The notes: a model not told the origin generated them from the letters alone. Counted from the first letter of the stretch, positions 1-7,698 are shown. The stretch is DNA of 19,611 nucleotides from JBCCQL01 sp039414355 (GCA_039414355.1 JBCDJN010000094.1:1-19611), one strand, 5' to 3'. A program made the numbers and translations.

Positions 1-61
1 CAGCCCCGAAACCCCGCAAAGCGCACTCCACTCCCCGCTACGACCCTTTGCTGCTGCCCCC

Positions 62-718
62 ATGAGCATCCGCGTCGTCCTGATTGAAGACTATCATCTC
101 TTCCGGATCGGCCTCAGGCGCGTGCTGGGGCAGTCGGAAGGCATCGAAGTGGTGGGCGAGGCGTCTGACCTGGCAACGGGCCTCGAAGTGGTTCGCGAGC
201 ATGATCCCGATGTGGTCATGCTTGAGCTGAACCTGCCCGACGCGCACGGGTTGGACTTGCTGCGAACCGTGGCGGCCGGCTGCCCCAACGTGGCGCTCCT
301 GGTGGTTTCCGGGTTCGATGGCGCTGAGCGGGCCGAGAAGTCCCTGCAGGCGGGCGGCCATGGCTTTGTGGACAAGTCGGCGAACTTTCACGAAGTGGTT
401 TCCGCCGTCCGGTCGGTCCACGAGGGCAGGTCGGTGGTTAGCTTCTCCCGCAGAAAGCGGATGATCCGCCAGGACCCACGCCCCGCAGCAAGCCCGACGA
501 CGGTCCCTACGACGGGCCCTAAGCTGAGCAGCCGAGAGCGCGAAGTTCTCACGTGCCTCGCTCGAGGCCTCACCAACCGAAAGGCCGCCGACGAATTGCT
601 GTTGAGCGTCAAGCCGGTGGAGACCTACCGATCTCGCCTGACGCGAAAGCTCGGCGTCCCGGGCCGTTCGGAGTTGTTTGAGTTCGCGCGCGAAAGCGGC
701 TTGCTCGAAACCGCTTGA
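62..718 (+). CDS. NarL/FixJ-family response regulator with Glu at the phospho-acceptor site
   Basis: This is a 218-residue two-domain transcription regulator. Residues 1-120 form a receiver domain with the acidic pair E9/D10, the switch residue S83 and the conserved K105. Residues about 150-215 form a LuxR-type helix-turn-helix (LSSREREVLTCLARGL, then SVKPVETYRSRLTRKLGV). In the phosphorylation strand the usual Asp (pattern DLxMP) is E55, within VVMLELNLPD; the codon is GAG at 224-226. In this family a kinase normally phosphorylates that Asp to promote dimerisation and DNA binding, so Glu suggests phosphorylation-independent or permanently active output (inference). No sensor kinase is visible in the window. 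The ATG has no clear Shine-Dalgarno site. The next genes on the same strand, after a 650-bp gap, encode secreted proteins and a secretin and are possible targets, but nothing in the sequence proves this. Confidence 0.93.
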   Translation: MSIRVVLIEDYHLFRIGLRRVLGQSEGIEVVGEASDLATGLEVVREHDPDVVMLELNLPDAHGLDLLRTVAAGCPNVALLVVSGFDGAERAEKSLQAGGHGFVDKSANFHEVVSAVRSVHEGRSVVSFSRRKRMIRQDPRPAASPTTVPTTGPKLSSREREVLTCLARGLTNRKAADELLLSVKPVETYRSRLTRKLGVPGRSELFEFARESGLLETA

Positions 719-1374
719 TCGACGTTCGCTCTCTGATTCGCAACATGTTCGTTGCGCACCGCGACACTTCATTCCCGGAGCCGCGCCCGTAGGGGAGCCG
801 GCCAACCGGTGCCGCCGCGGACGAACGGCTCAAGATTCGGTTCCGCATCCGTGAACGCGCGTGGTCGGTCGTCCAAGGATCGAGTATAGGCTCCCTGACG
901 ATCGCGGTTCGGGTTCTTCCTTACGTGATCGGCCGTCGTTTGACCCGTCGCACTGACAGGGCCATCGCGACGCTCCGTCAGGGAAAGACCCACGCGTCTC
1001 GCTTGTGTCGGGGCTACGACGCACGCCTCGGTTGGGTCTTGCCGGACTTTGTCAGGTCTAGTTGGAGTTCTCGCCCGATTCGTTCGCGTGGGGCGAAACC
1101 TGCCATAGTCTTCAATCGGCGGGAGGGAACGAGCGGCGCCAACGCCGACAACGCCCTCCCAAGCCTGAACCAGACGCAGCGTCCGCGAGCCTCGATTGAC
1201 GGCTGACGGACCGCACCCTGGTCTCCGCCGCAAAAGCAAGGTTGGCGAGTGGCATATTAGGTTCCGGCGAAGGCGCCACCGTAGCAAACGTGCGTCTTCG
1301 GCCGAGTCGCACGGCCACGATGGCGCCGATATCAAAGTCCGCTGAACCTTTTCTTGCAACCTGAGGTGACCGCA
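719..1374. other. Gene-free stretch of about 650 bp
   Basis: I see no convincing gene on either strand. The open frames present are Arg/Ser-rich, lack domain patterns and look like random frames in GC-rich DNA. It holds a small hairpin 20 bp after the regulator stop (CGCAAC 739-744 with GTTGCG 751-756, no T-tract). It also holds a nested stem at 1121-1160 (GGGAGGG with CCCTCCC, enclosing CGGCG/CGCCG). The right end must carry the leader of the gene at 1375. No promoter could be assigned with confidence. Confidence 0.5.
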
Positions 1375-1632
1375 ATGAAGCCCGGTATTCTGATGCTGGT
1401 TGCGATTGCTGCGTTGTCCGCCTTGGCCGTCCGCAGGCAGACGATCGCGTCCCAGAACTACCGCGTCACGGCGCCGACCAACCTCTCGATCACCGCGACG
1501 CCCGACGCCACGATCACGCACGACGACCGGGCATTCGCTCCCAAGCAGTGGACCGTTCGGGGCAACACCTTAGCCGGCGTGAGTGTTTCCTTCGCCGCGG
1601 GTGACTACGAAACTGCCGTGACGGCCAAGTGA
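1375..1632 (+). CDS. Small secreted beta-rich protein, possibly internally shortened
   Basis: This is an 85-residue protein with a hydrophobic N-terminal export segment (residues 2-20, LMLVAIAALSALAV) and a mature part rich in Thr/Val/Ser (NYRVTAPTNLSITATPDATITHDD, then QWTVRGNTLAGVSVSF). I chose the ATG at 1375 because GAGGTGA at 1362-1368 is a good ribosome site; a TTG at 1354 is also in frame. The alternating beta-strand pattern resembles small secreted or surface beta-sandwich proteins of planctomycetes, which I recall as roughly twice this length. Here the text runs from GVSVSFA straight into AGDYETAVTAK, which looks like a family C-terminus, so an in-frame internal loss is possible (inference from memory). 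The stop overlaps a GTG at 1629 in the next reading frame. Function is unknown. Confidence 0.6.
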   Translation: MKPGILMLVAIAALSALAVRRQTIASQNYRVTAPTNLSITATPDATITHDDRAFAPKQWTVRGNTLAGVSVSFAAGDYETAVTAK

Positions 1633-1709
1633 CACGCCCCGCAAACCGTCGCCGCTCGGCATCAACGCCGGGCGGCGACGGGGCGGTGAGGCGACACGAC
1701 GAGACCTCT

Positions 1710-2072
1710 GTGAAACGAACGCTGTTGACTTTGGTGCTTTCGAGTGTGGCGGCGTCGGCTCTGGCCGGCGGACCGCCGCTCGCGACGTTCGTCACCGCGT
1801 CGCTAAGCAAGAGTCCGCCGAGCGTCTTCCCGAAGGGCGACGCATCGCAAGAGCCGCTGCCCTTCCGCGCGGTGGACACCTGGGGTGTCTCGCCAGGCGG
1901 GCGACAAGTAACGGTCCGCTGGCAGTGCGAGTCGCTCCAACACGCCGGCGAAGGCGAGCGGCAAGACGTTTCGCTCCGGCTCCGCAGCCGCGGCGCGGCG
2001 GGGCCGGCTTCAGCCCGGGTGCTTGCGGTCCAGAGCGAGTCCGACTTGGAGAACCGCCGCCCCGCCAACTGA
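1710..2072 (+). CDS. Putative secreted protein of unknown function
   Basis: This is a 120-residue product starting at GTG 1710. It has a typical Sec signal peptide (KRTLLTLVLSSVAASALA, probable cut before GG). An in-frame GTG at 1629 overlaps the previous stop and would give 147 residues, but the signal peptide would then lie inside the protein, so 1710 is preferred. Third codon positions stay GC-rich to the end, which supports real coding, although the C-terminal third (RLRSRGAAGPASARVLAVQS) is Arg/Ala-rich and could be out of the ancestral frame. I recognise no domain. It sits 65 bp upstream of the secretin gene on the same strand, so a shared role in secretion or surface structure is possible but unproven. 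Confidence 0.45.
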   Translation: MKRTLLTLVLSSVAASALAGGPPLATFVTASLSKSPPSVFPKGDASQEPLPFRAVDTWGVSPGGRQVTVRWQCESLQHAGEGERQDVSLRLRSRGAAGPASARVLAVQSESDLENRRPAN

Positions 2073-2137
2073 TTGCTGTCGCCACAGGCCTTCGTGGCAA
2101 GCCTTCCGAAGAGCCGCCCACCTCGAAACCAATCGCC

Positions 2138-3708
2138 ATGGACGGCGCCCCTCCGCGCCAAATGCACAAGCGTTGGCGTCGATCCAAACGAGCTAGCGGG
2201 CCAAAGCCAGGCCCAACAGCGGCAGCGGTTTGGCGGCTCGCGGGTTCCGTCATGCTGGCACTCATCACAACGCTCGGTTGCCGCGCCCATCACACCCCGC
2301 CAAGGCCACCGATCGAAGCGCTGACGGAGGAAGCCATCATCCGCAGCCACGAGACTCGCCGGTCGCAGCAAGCGATCGTGGAGTCGGCAAGCTGGAACGA
2401 AACGATCTCCCCTCACATCTCTGAGCAGGCGCCCGACGAAGGGGTCGCCCGCGCGCAATGGGAAGAGGGAATGGTGGTCGTCGAGGATACTGCTGCTTCC
2501 GCCGAGGTCATTCAGCCCCCGGGCGATTTGACCGAAGAGTTCATTGAGACCGACGTCCGCGAAGCGCTTATCATCCTAGGGGATCAGGCGGACGTTGATG
2601 TTCTGATAGACGACAAAGCCCGTGGCGTCGTCAACGTGAGCATTGAAGACGAGACCTTCGAGTCGGCGATTGAAAAGGTGCTGCTGCCGCTCGGGTTCGT
2701 TTACGGCAAGCGGCGCGACCAGTACGTGATCTGCCCGCCCGACCCCGACTCGCCTCTGTTCCCCTATGTCTCGACGCAGGTCGAGTACCGACCGCAGCAC
2801 GCCCAGGCGGAGCAACTGCTCGCGGCGCCACCCAAGCAGATGCTGCGGTTCGTTCGAGTCGTCGAAGACGCCAACGTGCTGGTGATCGAAGCCCCCACGC
2901 AGCACATGGGCTTCATCCTGGAGCGGATACGTCGGCTCGATCAGCCGACGCCGCAGGTTGAACTCGAAGCGATCGTCTGCGTCGTCTCGCCGGACTCCGG
3001 ATTCCGCTTCGGGCTCGACTGGGGCCGCGCCGTGGAGATGAACGGCGAGACCGCCATGGGGCTGGCGCCTCGGGGCTCGCCCTCTCGGGACGAATCAGCC
3101 CCGGCGGGCTCAAGAATATGCTCAACGACTTCGCCACAACCTCGGCGTTCGTCAAGCTGCTCGCGGAGAACGGATACCTAACCATCCGGGCGGCGCCTCG
3201 CGTCATGGCGCAGCACGGCGAGCAAGCCAACATAACTATCGGCCGCGAGACGTTCTTCGCCATTCAGCCGCCTGGAACAGCCGGCGACAATAGCACACTC
3301 TTCTTCCAGCAGGATATTCAGAAGGTCGAAGCCGGCATAACGTTCGATATCACACCATTGGTGCGCGAACGTGATGTAACCTTAAAGATCGAAAAAGCCG
3401 AGGTTAGCGAAGACATTCGAACGAGCGCCACGGAACTGGAGCTCAACCCGTATCCGGTTATCAACCGCCGCAGCGTATCGACGACCGTCCACGCCGAGGA
3501 CGGAAAGACCATCATTATTGGCGGGCTCGTGCAGCGAGAAATCGTCGACCAGCTCAACCGAGTGCCAGCGCTAAGTCGCCTGCCCGGCGCGGGCTACCTT
3601 TTCAAGCCGGTGGAGAAGCAGAGCCGCAAGGCGGAGGTGGTGATCTTTGTCTCGCCCCGAATCGTCAGGCAGGAATGTTGCCCGCCAGATCTCGTCGACC
3701 CGTTCTGA
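2138..3708 (+). pseudogene. Lipoprotein secretin (type II/IV pilus-like outer-membrane channel), split by a -1 frameshift
   Basis: Secretins form multimeric outer-membrane gates for type II/III secretion or type IV pili. From ATG 2138 the first frame has a basic N-terminus, a hydrophobic segment and a lipobox (LITTLGC, Cys 48; Cys 40 if ATG 2162 is used). It continues with an STN/N0 domain at about 135-200 (DVREALIILGDQADVDVLIDD), an N1-like part at 210-270, and the start of the secretin core (QVELEAIVCVVSPDSGFRFGLDWG). It then runs out of frame into Ser/Arg-rich text and stops at 3181. The core resumes in the -1 frame (LSGRISPGGLKNMLNDF, RAAPRVMAQHGEQANITIG, NRRSVSTTVHAEDGKTIIIGGL, VPALSRLPGAGYLF) and ends at 3708. 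The shift lies at about 3058-3090, where two GGGG runs (3058-3061, 3072-3075) could have lost one G. The restored product would be about 523 residues. A sequencing error cannot be excluded. Confidence 0.85.
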
Positions 3709-4164
3709 ATTAACCGCTAGGTGATGCTCCTATGAACCTCTCTTCTGATTCCCTCGCATGTACGGCGGGTATGCTGCTGCTTGCTGCGTCTTCCGCCCAG
3801 AGCTCCGTTGCTCAGGAGACTGGCGCTGGGGCGCAATCTGCCGCGAGCCGACGAGCGGTGTGGCGGTTTCGAACGAGTTGTTGCCGGCTACTGGCTGGGC
3901 CATTGAAGCAGCGAGGAGCGTGCACGCCGCGGCGCTGAACCACTTCTTCGGGCCGACGGTTACCAGGACAGTCAGCCGCTCAATCGAGTGCTTCATCAAG
4001 CTTCGCTACGGGGTGCGTACCGGCGTCGCAGCGAAAAAAGCTACGCGAAGCATGCTGGTTTGTCATGGCCAGGTTGGCGGGAAATTCCGAGGCTTGTCGA
4101 CCGACTTCATCACCGCTTCACTACAGGCTGAACAACCCACCAACTCAACCGGCTCACGAACTCC
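3709..4164. other. Gene-poor stretch with remnant-like open frames
   Basis: No intact gene is clear. Two overlapping candidates exist. On the plus strand, ATG 3732 follows AGGTGAT (3718-3724) and begins with a signal-peptide-like segment (MNLSSDSLACTAGMLLLAAS), but becomes Arg/Cys-rich and stops at 3938. A further open frame (VAVSNELLPATGWAIEAARSV) lies in the -1 frame to 4168. On the minus strand, 3999-3730 also begins like an exported protein (WFSAAACTLLAASMAQPVAG), followed by NNSFETATPLVG, which resembles the start of bacterial PPC (pre-peptidase C-terminal) domains. It then degrades. At most one can be real; a truncated gene is the likeliest reading. Confidence 0.35.
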
Positions 4165-5001
4165 ATGACCCGCATCGGCTTCGTTGACGACGACCTCAAC
4201 AACTTCCATGCAGACACCTACTTGAAGGCGATCCGAGGGCCCTTGGCGGGGCGGGGTTTCACGGTTGCTGGGTGCACCGCGTTGCAGTCGGATGCGGGTC
4301 GCACCTGGGCCGCGGCGAACGAGACGCCGTACTTCGAGGGCCCAGCGCAGATGGCTGCTGAGGTCGATGTGTTCGCGGTCCTGGCCCCATCCAAGCGGGC
4401 GACGCACTTTCCGCTCTGCGAGCGCGTGCTGCCGCTCGGCAAACCGACATTTGTCGACAAGACCTTCGCGCCTGACCCTGCGACCGCGGAGCGGATCTTC
4501 CAGATGGCCGACGCTCACGGCGTGCCGGTGCAGTCGACCTCGGCGCTGCGGACCACGGCCATCCAAGGAGCTGTCCAGAAGCTCTCGGCGCCTTTGACCG
4601 CCGTCAACGTTTGGGCTGGCGGTTCAACGTTTGACGAGTACGGCGTTCACCCGGTGGAGATCGCGGTGAGTTGCCTTGGCCCGGGCGTCGAACGCCTGAC
4701 GCGGGCGGGCGGGGAAGCCCAGTTCGAGCTGCTTGTAGAATTCGCCGGCGGCCGGACCGCCACCATTAACTTCAACGCCGGTGAGTACGTTCCCTTTCGA
4801 GCGGCGTTAACGACCGCGAAGGGGACCGAGGTGGTCGGCATTGACGATCAGGCGCTCTTCACCGACGCGGCATCCGCGATCCTTGACTTCTTCGAGGCAG
4901 GCCAAGCCCTCGTGCCCCGCGAAGAAACGCTGGCCGTGATGCGCCTGCTCGAGGCGGCCGAACGGCCCGGATGCCGCACGAGCTGGGTCAGCGTCGGTTG
5001 A
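4165..5001 (+). CDS. Small Gfo/Idh/MocA-like oxidoreductase-family protein
   Basis: This 278-residue protein has the layout of the Gfo/Idh/MocA family: an N-terminal Rossmann-like half with VFAVLAPSKRATHFPLCERVLPLGKPTFVDKTFAPDPATAERIFQMADAHGVPVQ, where VDKTFAP takes the place of the usual EKP motif, and a C-terminal alpha/beta half. It is shorter than typical members (about 330-400). The N-terminus (RIGFVDDDLNNFHADTYLKAI) lacks the usual GxGxxG nucleotide loop, so NAD(P) binding and catalysis are uncertain. The substrate is unknown; family members act on sugars, inositols and related compounds. The ATG at 4165 has no strong Shine-Dalgarno site. It is a single gene, followed by an inter-genic hairpin and a tRNA on the opposite strand. 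Confidence 0.75.
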   Translation: MTRIGFVDDDLNNFHADTYLKAIRGPLAGRGFTVAGCTALQSDAGRTWAAANETPYFEGPAQMAAEVDVFAVLAPSKRATHFPLCERVLPLGKPTFVDKTFAPDPATAERIFQMADAHGVPVQSTSALRTTAIQGAVQKLSAPLTAVNVWAGGSTFDEYGVHPVEIAVSCLGPGVERLTRAGGEAQFELLVEFAGGRTATINFNAGEYVPFRAALTTAKGTEVVGIDDQALFTDAASAILDFFEAGQALVPREETLAVMRLLEAAERPGCRTSWVSVG

Positions 5002-5088
5002 GACTTCGTTCCGACTGCCCTGAGCCGCCGCTACGGCCAAACCGTCGGCGCGGGGGCGAGGCGGCCTCGACTTAAGAAACCGTCCGCG

Positions 5089-5122
5089 TCGTCCCGTGCT
5101 GCGTCAAGATTGGGCGGGACGA
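5089..5122. terminator. Hairpin between convergent gene ends, possible bidirectional terminator
   Basis: TCGTCCCG (5089-5096) pairs perfectly with CGGGACGA (5115-5122) over 8 bp with an 18-nt loop. It lies between the end of the oxidoreductase gene (plus strand) and the 3' end of the tRNA gene (minus strand). There is no T-run on either side, so intrinsic termination is only a guess. Confidence 0.3.
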
Positions 5123-5138
5123 GACGAAATGAAAGGAG

Positions 5139-5212
<74 letters not shown>

Positions 5213-5250
5213 GGGTGTTGCGGAACCGCGTTAAACCGTTCCACGGGTGG

Positions 5251-5259
5251 AGGATAGCA
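5251..5259 (-). promoter_or_regulatory. Possible extended -10 promoter of the tRNA gene
   Basis: On the minus strand TGC-TATCCT forms an extended -10 element 39 bp before the tRNA 5' end, predicting a leader of about 32 nt. The -35 region is poor (TGGATT at best). Confidence 0.3.
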
Positions 5260-5502
5260 TCTTGCGGACTCAAATCCAGTCCCCTGTTGGTTGCGGCTCC
5301 GGGGGCCGGGATTCGGCGGTTGGGGCTCAAGGTCGCCGTACTTTGCCTAACCTGCTAGTCTGCCTCGGTTGCTTGCACGCAAATCGTGGCCACGGCGGCG
5401 GTTAGAGCCGAATCAGTCTTGCATGCCGCCCCGTAGCCTGCTGTACTTGCCGCTGAGGGTGATCGCCCCAACGGGCCCCCTGAACTCACGCTTGACGCTG
5501 TC

Positions 5503-5679
5503 ATGAAGAAATCAGCCCCCTGGCATCGGTTCCTGTACCACGGCGAAGTCATTGGCTTCTTCGCGGCTTGGGTGCTGATTGGGCTGGTTGCGCTCTCCGC
5601 CAGCCAGCGAGAAGAGCCGCCGCGACCCGCCGATGGCCGTGAGTTCGTCGCGAAGCAGCCGTCAGAGCCCGGACAGTAA
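5503..5679 (+). CDS. Small single-pass membrane protein, 58 residues
   Basis: The gene runs from ATG 5503 to TAA 5677-5679. The product begins MKKSAPWHRFLYHGEVIGFF, has one predicted membrane helix at about residues 16-33 (VIGFFAAWVLIGLVALSA), and ends in a polar Pro/Glu-rich tail (SQREEPPRPADGREFVAKQPSEPGQ). Positive residues before the helix suggest the N-terminus is inside and the tail faces the periplasm. Codon use is GC-rich at third positions as in neighbouring genes. I recognise no family. It is convergent with lptE, 37 bp away, so it is probably transcribed alone. No strong Shine-Dalgarno site is seen. Confidence 0.55.
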   Translation: MKKSAPWHRFLYHGEVIGFFAAWVLIGLVALSASQREEPPRPADGREFVAKQPSEPGQ

Positions 5680-5692
5680 GTCGGCGTCGTAC

Positions 5693-5711
5693 CGGCTCAC
5701 CGACCGAGCCG
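5693..5711. terminator. Hairpin between convergent genes
   Basis: CGGCTC (5693-5698) pairs with GAGCCG (5706-5711) across a 7-nt loop in the 37-bp gap between the small membrane-protein gene and lptE. It could stop transcription from both sides, but lacks T-runs. Confidence 0.3.
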
Positions 5712-5716
5712 TGGAG

Positions 5717-6250
5717 TCACCAGGGCTCTTCCATTGAGCTAACGATCTGCTCAGCCAGTCGCTCGATCGCCTCTTGCTGCGACTGCACCACCGATTGCCC
5801 CGCTGCCGGGATAAGCCGCGCTCCCTGACGGAACGGCAGGATGCCATCTGGCGCCGGGATTGCCATCGGCGGCGCGAGCTGAATGCGTCGCTGGTTGACC
5901 CACGAGACCTGCGCAACCACGTCGTTCTCGAGGAGTCGCGGCTGATCGAAGGGGTCCTCGGCGAGCGTCTGCCGCCGGTCCTCAAGCAGGGTAACCGTGA
6001 GCACGCTGTCGGCGACCGGTGAGTTGACCACCTTGAATGGCGTCTTGAGTTCGATCTCTTTGACGACCGCCTCGGTGAGCCGCTCGCCCAGATCGCGGCG
6101 GAAGCTGAACGACTCGATCATCGGCACGTAGACCGTCTGCACGTCGAACGCGTACAGAGACTCGGCGCCAACCCGGTAGCTAGCGCACCCGGCGGCGAGG
6201 AGCAAGGCTACGAGCGGGCTGGCCGCCACGGCGATGCGGAACGCTCTCAT
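5717..6250 (-). CDS. lptE: LptE-like outer-membrane lipoprotein
   Basis: This 177-residue lipoprotein starts at ATG 6250. It has a signal sequence and lipobox (LVALLLAAGC, lipidated Cys 22), followed by the LptE-type opening SYRVGAESLYAFDVQTVYVPMIESFSFRRDLGERLTEAVVKEIE and VLTVTLLEDRRQTLAEDP. LptE plugs the LptD barrel and helps deliver lipopolysaccharide to the outer leaflet. The assignment rests on this pattern (short periplasmic lipoprotein, beta strand then helix) and on the neighbour. The gene starts 10 bp after the stop of the BamD-like TPR gene, so the two form an operon. An upstream in-frame extension of this reading frame is only a shadow of that gene. Confidence 0.8.
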   Translation of the reverse strand: MRAFRIAVAASPLVALLLAAGCASYRVGAESLYAFDVQTVYVPMIESFSFRRDLGERLTEAVVKEIELKTPFKVVNSPVADSVLTVTLLEDRRQTLAEDPFDQPRLLENDVVAQVSWVNQRRIQLAPPMAIPAPDGILPFRQGARLIPAAGQSVVQSQQEAIERLAEQIVSSMEEPW

Positions 6251-6260
6251 GCCGGCCTGC

Positions 6261-7643
6261 TCAGCGCTGAAGGGTGGCCGGCTGGGGTCGGACGCCGCTC
6301 TCGGTCGTTGGCGTCGCCAGCCGCGTGCCGCCGGGTGAGGTGACCTCCCGCACGCCCGCCACGCGGGAGCGCTCCGCGTTCTCGGGGAAGAGCTCGACGA
6401 AGCTCGCGAGCCGTGTCGGCGGCATGTCGGGCAGGTCCTTAAGTTCGGCGTACCGCTGCCGTGCCCGTTCGCCGATGGGGGACTTGCTATGCTCCCGAGC
6501 GATCTGCGCCCAAACCTGCCGAGCGGCGCCGTAGTGCTCGATGTTCTCGTAGTACTCGGCCATGCGGAGGTCGCGTTGCTCGATGGCGAGCTGAACGTCC
6601 GCCTCGGCGCGGCGGAGCCGCTCTTTCTCTTCCGCGGTGAGCCGGCCGCCAAACTGCGTCTTGATCTGCTTGAGCAGCACCTTCGCCTCGACCAACGCGG
6701 CGCCGTCGTAGTCCGGCCCCATGTACTTCTGCAGCTTCGCCTGAAGGCCGAGAATGTGCGCGTCAAACTGGTGGTCGCTCCGCGGGTACTCGCGGCGTAG
6801 CAGCGTGTAGTGGTAGTCCGCGTCGTGGAAGCGGCTGCGGCGGAAGTAGATGCTGGCGGTCGCCATGATGGCGTCGTCAGCGCGCGGGCCGGTGGGGTCG
6901 TTCAGCCGGATGCTCTCGTAGGCCTTGATGGCGTAGCCCAGCGTGTCAAAGGTGGGCCGCGTGCGGTCGGTCAGGTTCGGTTGGAGCGTGAGCGTCTCGT
7001 TCTCGAAAAAGTGCTTCTCCCAGTACTGCGCGATCGCCCACATCCGCTCGACGAGCGTGTCGAGGTCGCGGGTGTTGGGCTGCTCGGCGACGACCTTCTC
7101 GTATGCCTTGCGTGCCTTGTTGTAGCGGTCCTGGAAGAAGTAGCACTCGCCGAGCAGGAACGTGGCGCGGACCGCCACGTCGGACTTCGGCCAGCGGTCG
7201 GCGGCCGTTTCCAGGGGGCCCTCGGCCTTGGCGAATTGCTTCTGCTGCACCAGCGCTTCGCCCTCGGCGAGCGCCGCCTTGGCCGCTTGTTGGTTGGGGC
7301 CGAGGCCGACGGCGGCCTTGGCGCGCCGGTAGCCCTTGCGCGGGTCCAGGCCCGGGATCAGGCCGTTTGATTCCTCTTGGCCGCTGAAGTCCTCGAAGAC
7401 CTCGTCCACGGGGGCGCCAATCGGTCGGCCCTTGCTATCGAAGTAGCCCTCGACGCCCGGCACGCTGTAGCCCTTGCCGGGCTCGAAGACTGCCTCGTCT
7501 TTGTGGTCGTCCCACCAATCGGGCCCGCGGGCGGCTTGCGTCTCCTCGCCGCCGCTGCGGAACCATCCGAAGGGGCCTTGAGCGGCTGCCGGGGGCGCCA
7601 GCAGGGCTAGTAGGAGAAGCGTTAGGCGTAGAGTCTGAGGCAT
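6261..7643 (-). CDS. BamD-like TPR protein of outer-membrane assembly
   Basis: This 460-residue exported protein has a Sec signal peptide (residues 1-21, LRLTLLLLALLAPPAAA) without a lipobox Cys, unlike classical BamD. Helical TPR-like repeats follow from about residue 115: AKAALAEGEALVQQKQFAKAEGPLETAADRWPKS, RATFLLGECYFFQDRYNKARKAYEKVVAEQPN, and ASIYFRRSRFHDADYHYTLLRREYPRSD. This is the BamD/YfiO or YbgF pattern of protein-protein scaffolds. A late helical pair (MAEYYENIEHYGAARQVWAQIAREHSKSPIGERARQRYAELKD) matches the family ending. The C-terminal 60 residues are Pro/Thr-rich and probably disordered. It is the first gene of an operon with lptE. The exact role in barrel insertion is inferred from family and neighbour. 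Confidence 0.75.
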   Translation of the reverse strand: MPQTLRLTLLLLALLAPPAAAQGPFGWFRSGGEETQAARGPDWWDDHKDEAVFEPGKGYSVPGVEGYFDSKGRPIGAPVDEVFEDFSGQEESNGLIPGLDPRKGYRRAKAAVGLGPNQQAAKAALAEGEALVQQKQFAKAEGPLETAADRWPKSDVAVRATFLLGECYFFQDRYNKARKAYEKVVAEQPNTRDLDTLVERMWAIAQYWEKHFFENETLTLQPNLTDRTRPTFDTLGYAIKAYESIRLNDPTGPRADDAIMATASIYFRRSRFHDADYHYTLLRREYPRSDHQFDAHILGLQAKLQKYMGPDYDGAALVEAKVLLKQIKTQFGGRLTAEEKERLRRAEADVQLAIEQRDLRMAEYYENIEHYGAARQVWAQIAREHSKSPIGERARQRYAELKDLPDMPPTRLASFVELFPENAERSRVAGVREVTSPGGTRLATPTTESGVRPQPATLQR

Positions 7644-7698
7644 AGCGGGCCCGCAATCGGGGGATCGGTCGCACGGAACGGCACTCTGAGCGCGGCGG

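Noticed and set aside
1121..1160. Intrinsic terminator in the 719-1374 gap
   Set aside because: The stem GGGAGGG/CCCTCCC has a long 26-nt interior and no T-run, and lies 400 bp from the regulator stop.
769..1521. 250-residue minus-strand frame in the gene-poor gap
   Set aside because: Arg-rich random-looking text, no domain, and it overlaps the better-supported plus-strand gene at 1375.
3058..3075. Programmed -1 frameshift site in the secretin gene
   Set aside because: No X XXY YYZ slippery heptamer or clear downstream stem is seen; the GGGG runs fit a simple one-base loss better.
6489..7610. Long plus-strand frames over the BamD-like gene
   Set aside because: They are Val/Leu/Arg-rich mirror frames of a GC-rich coding region; the minus strand has a signal peptide, TPR patterns and operon context.
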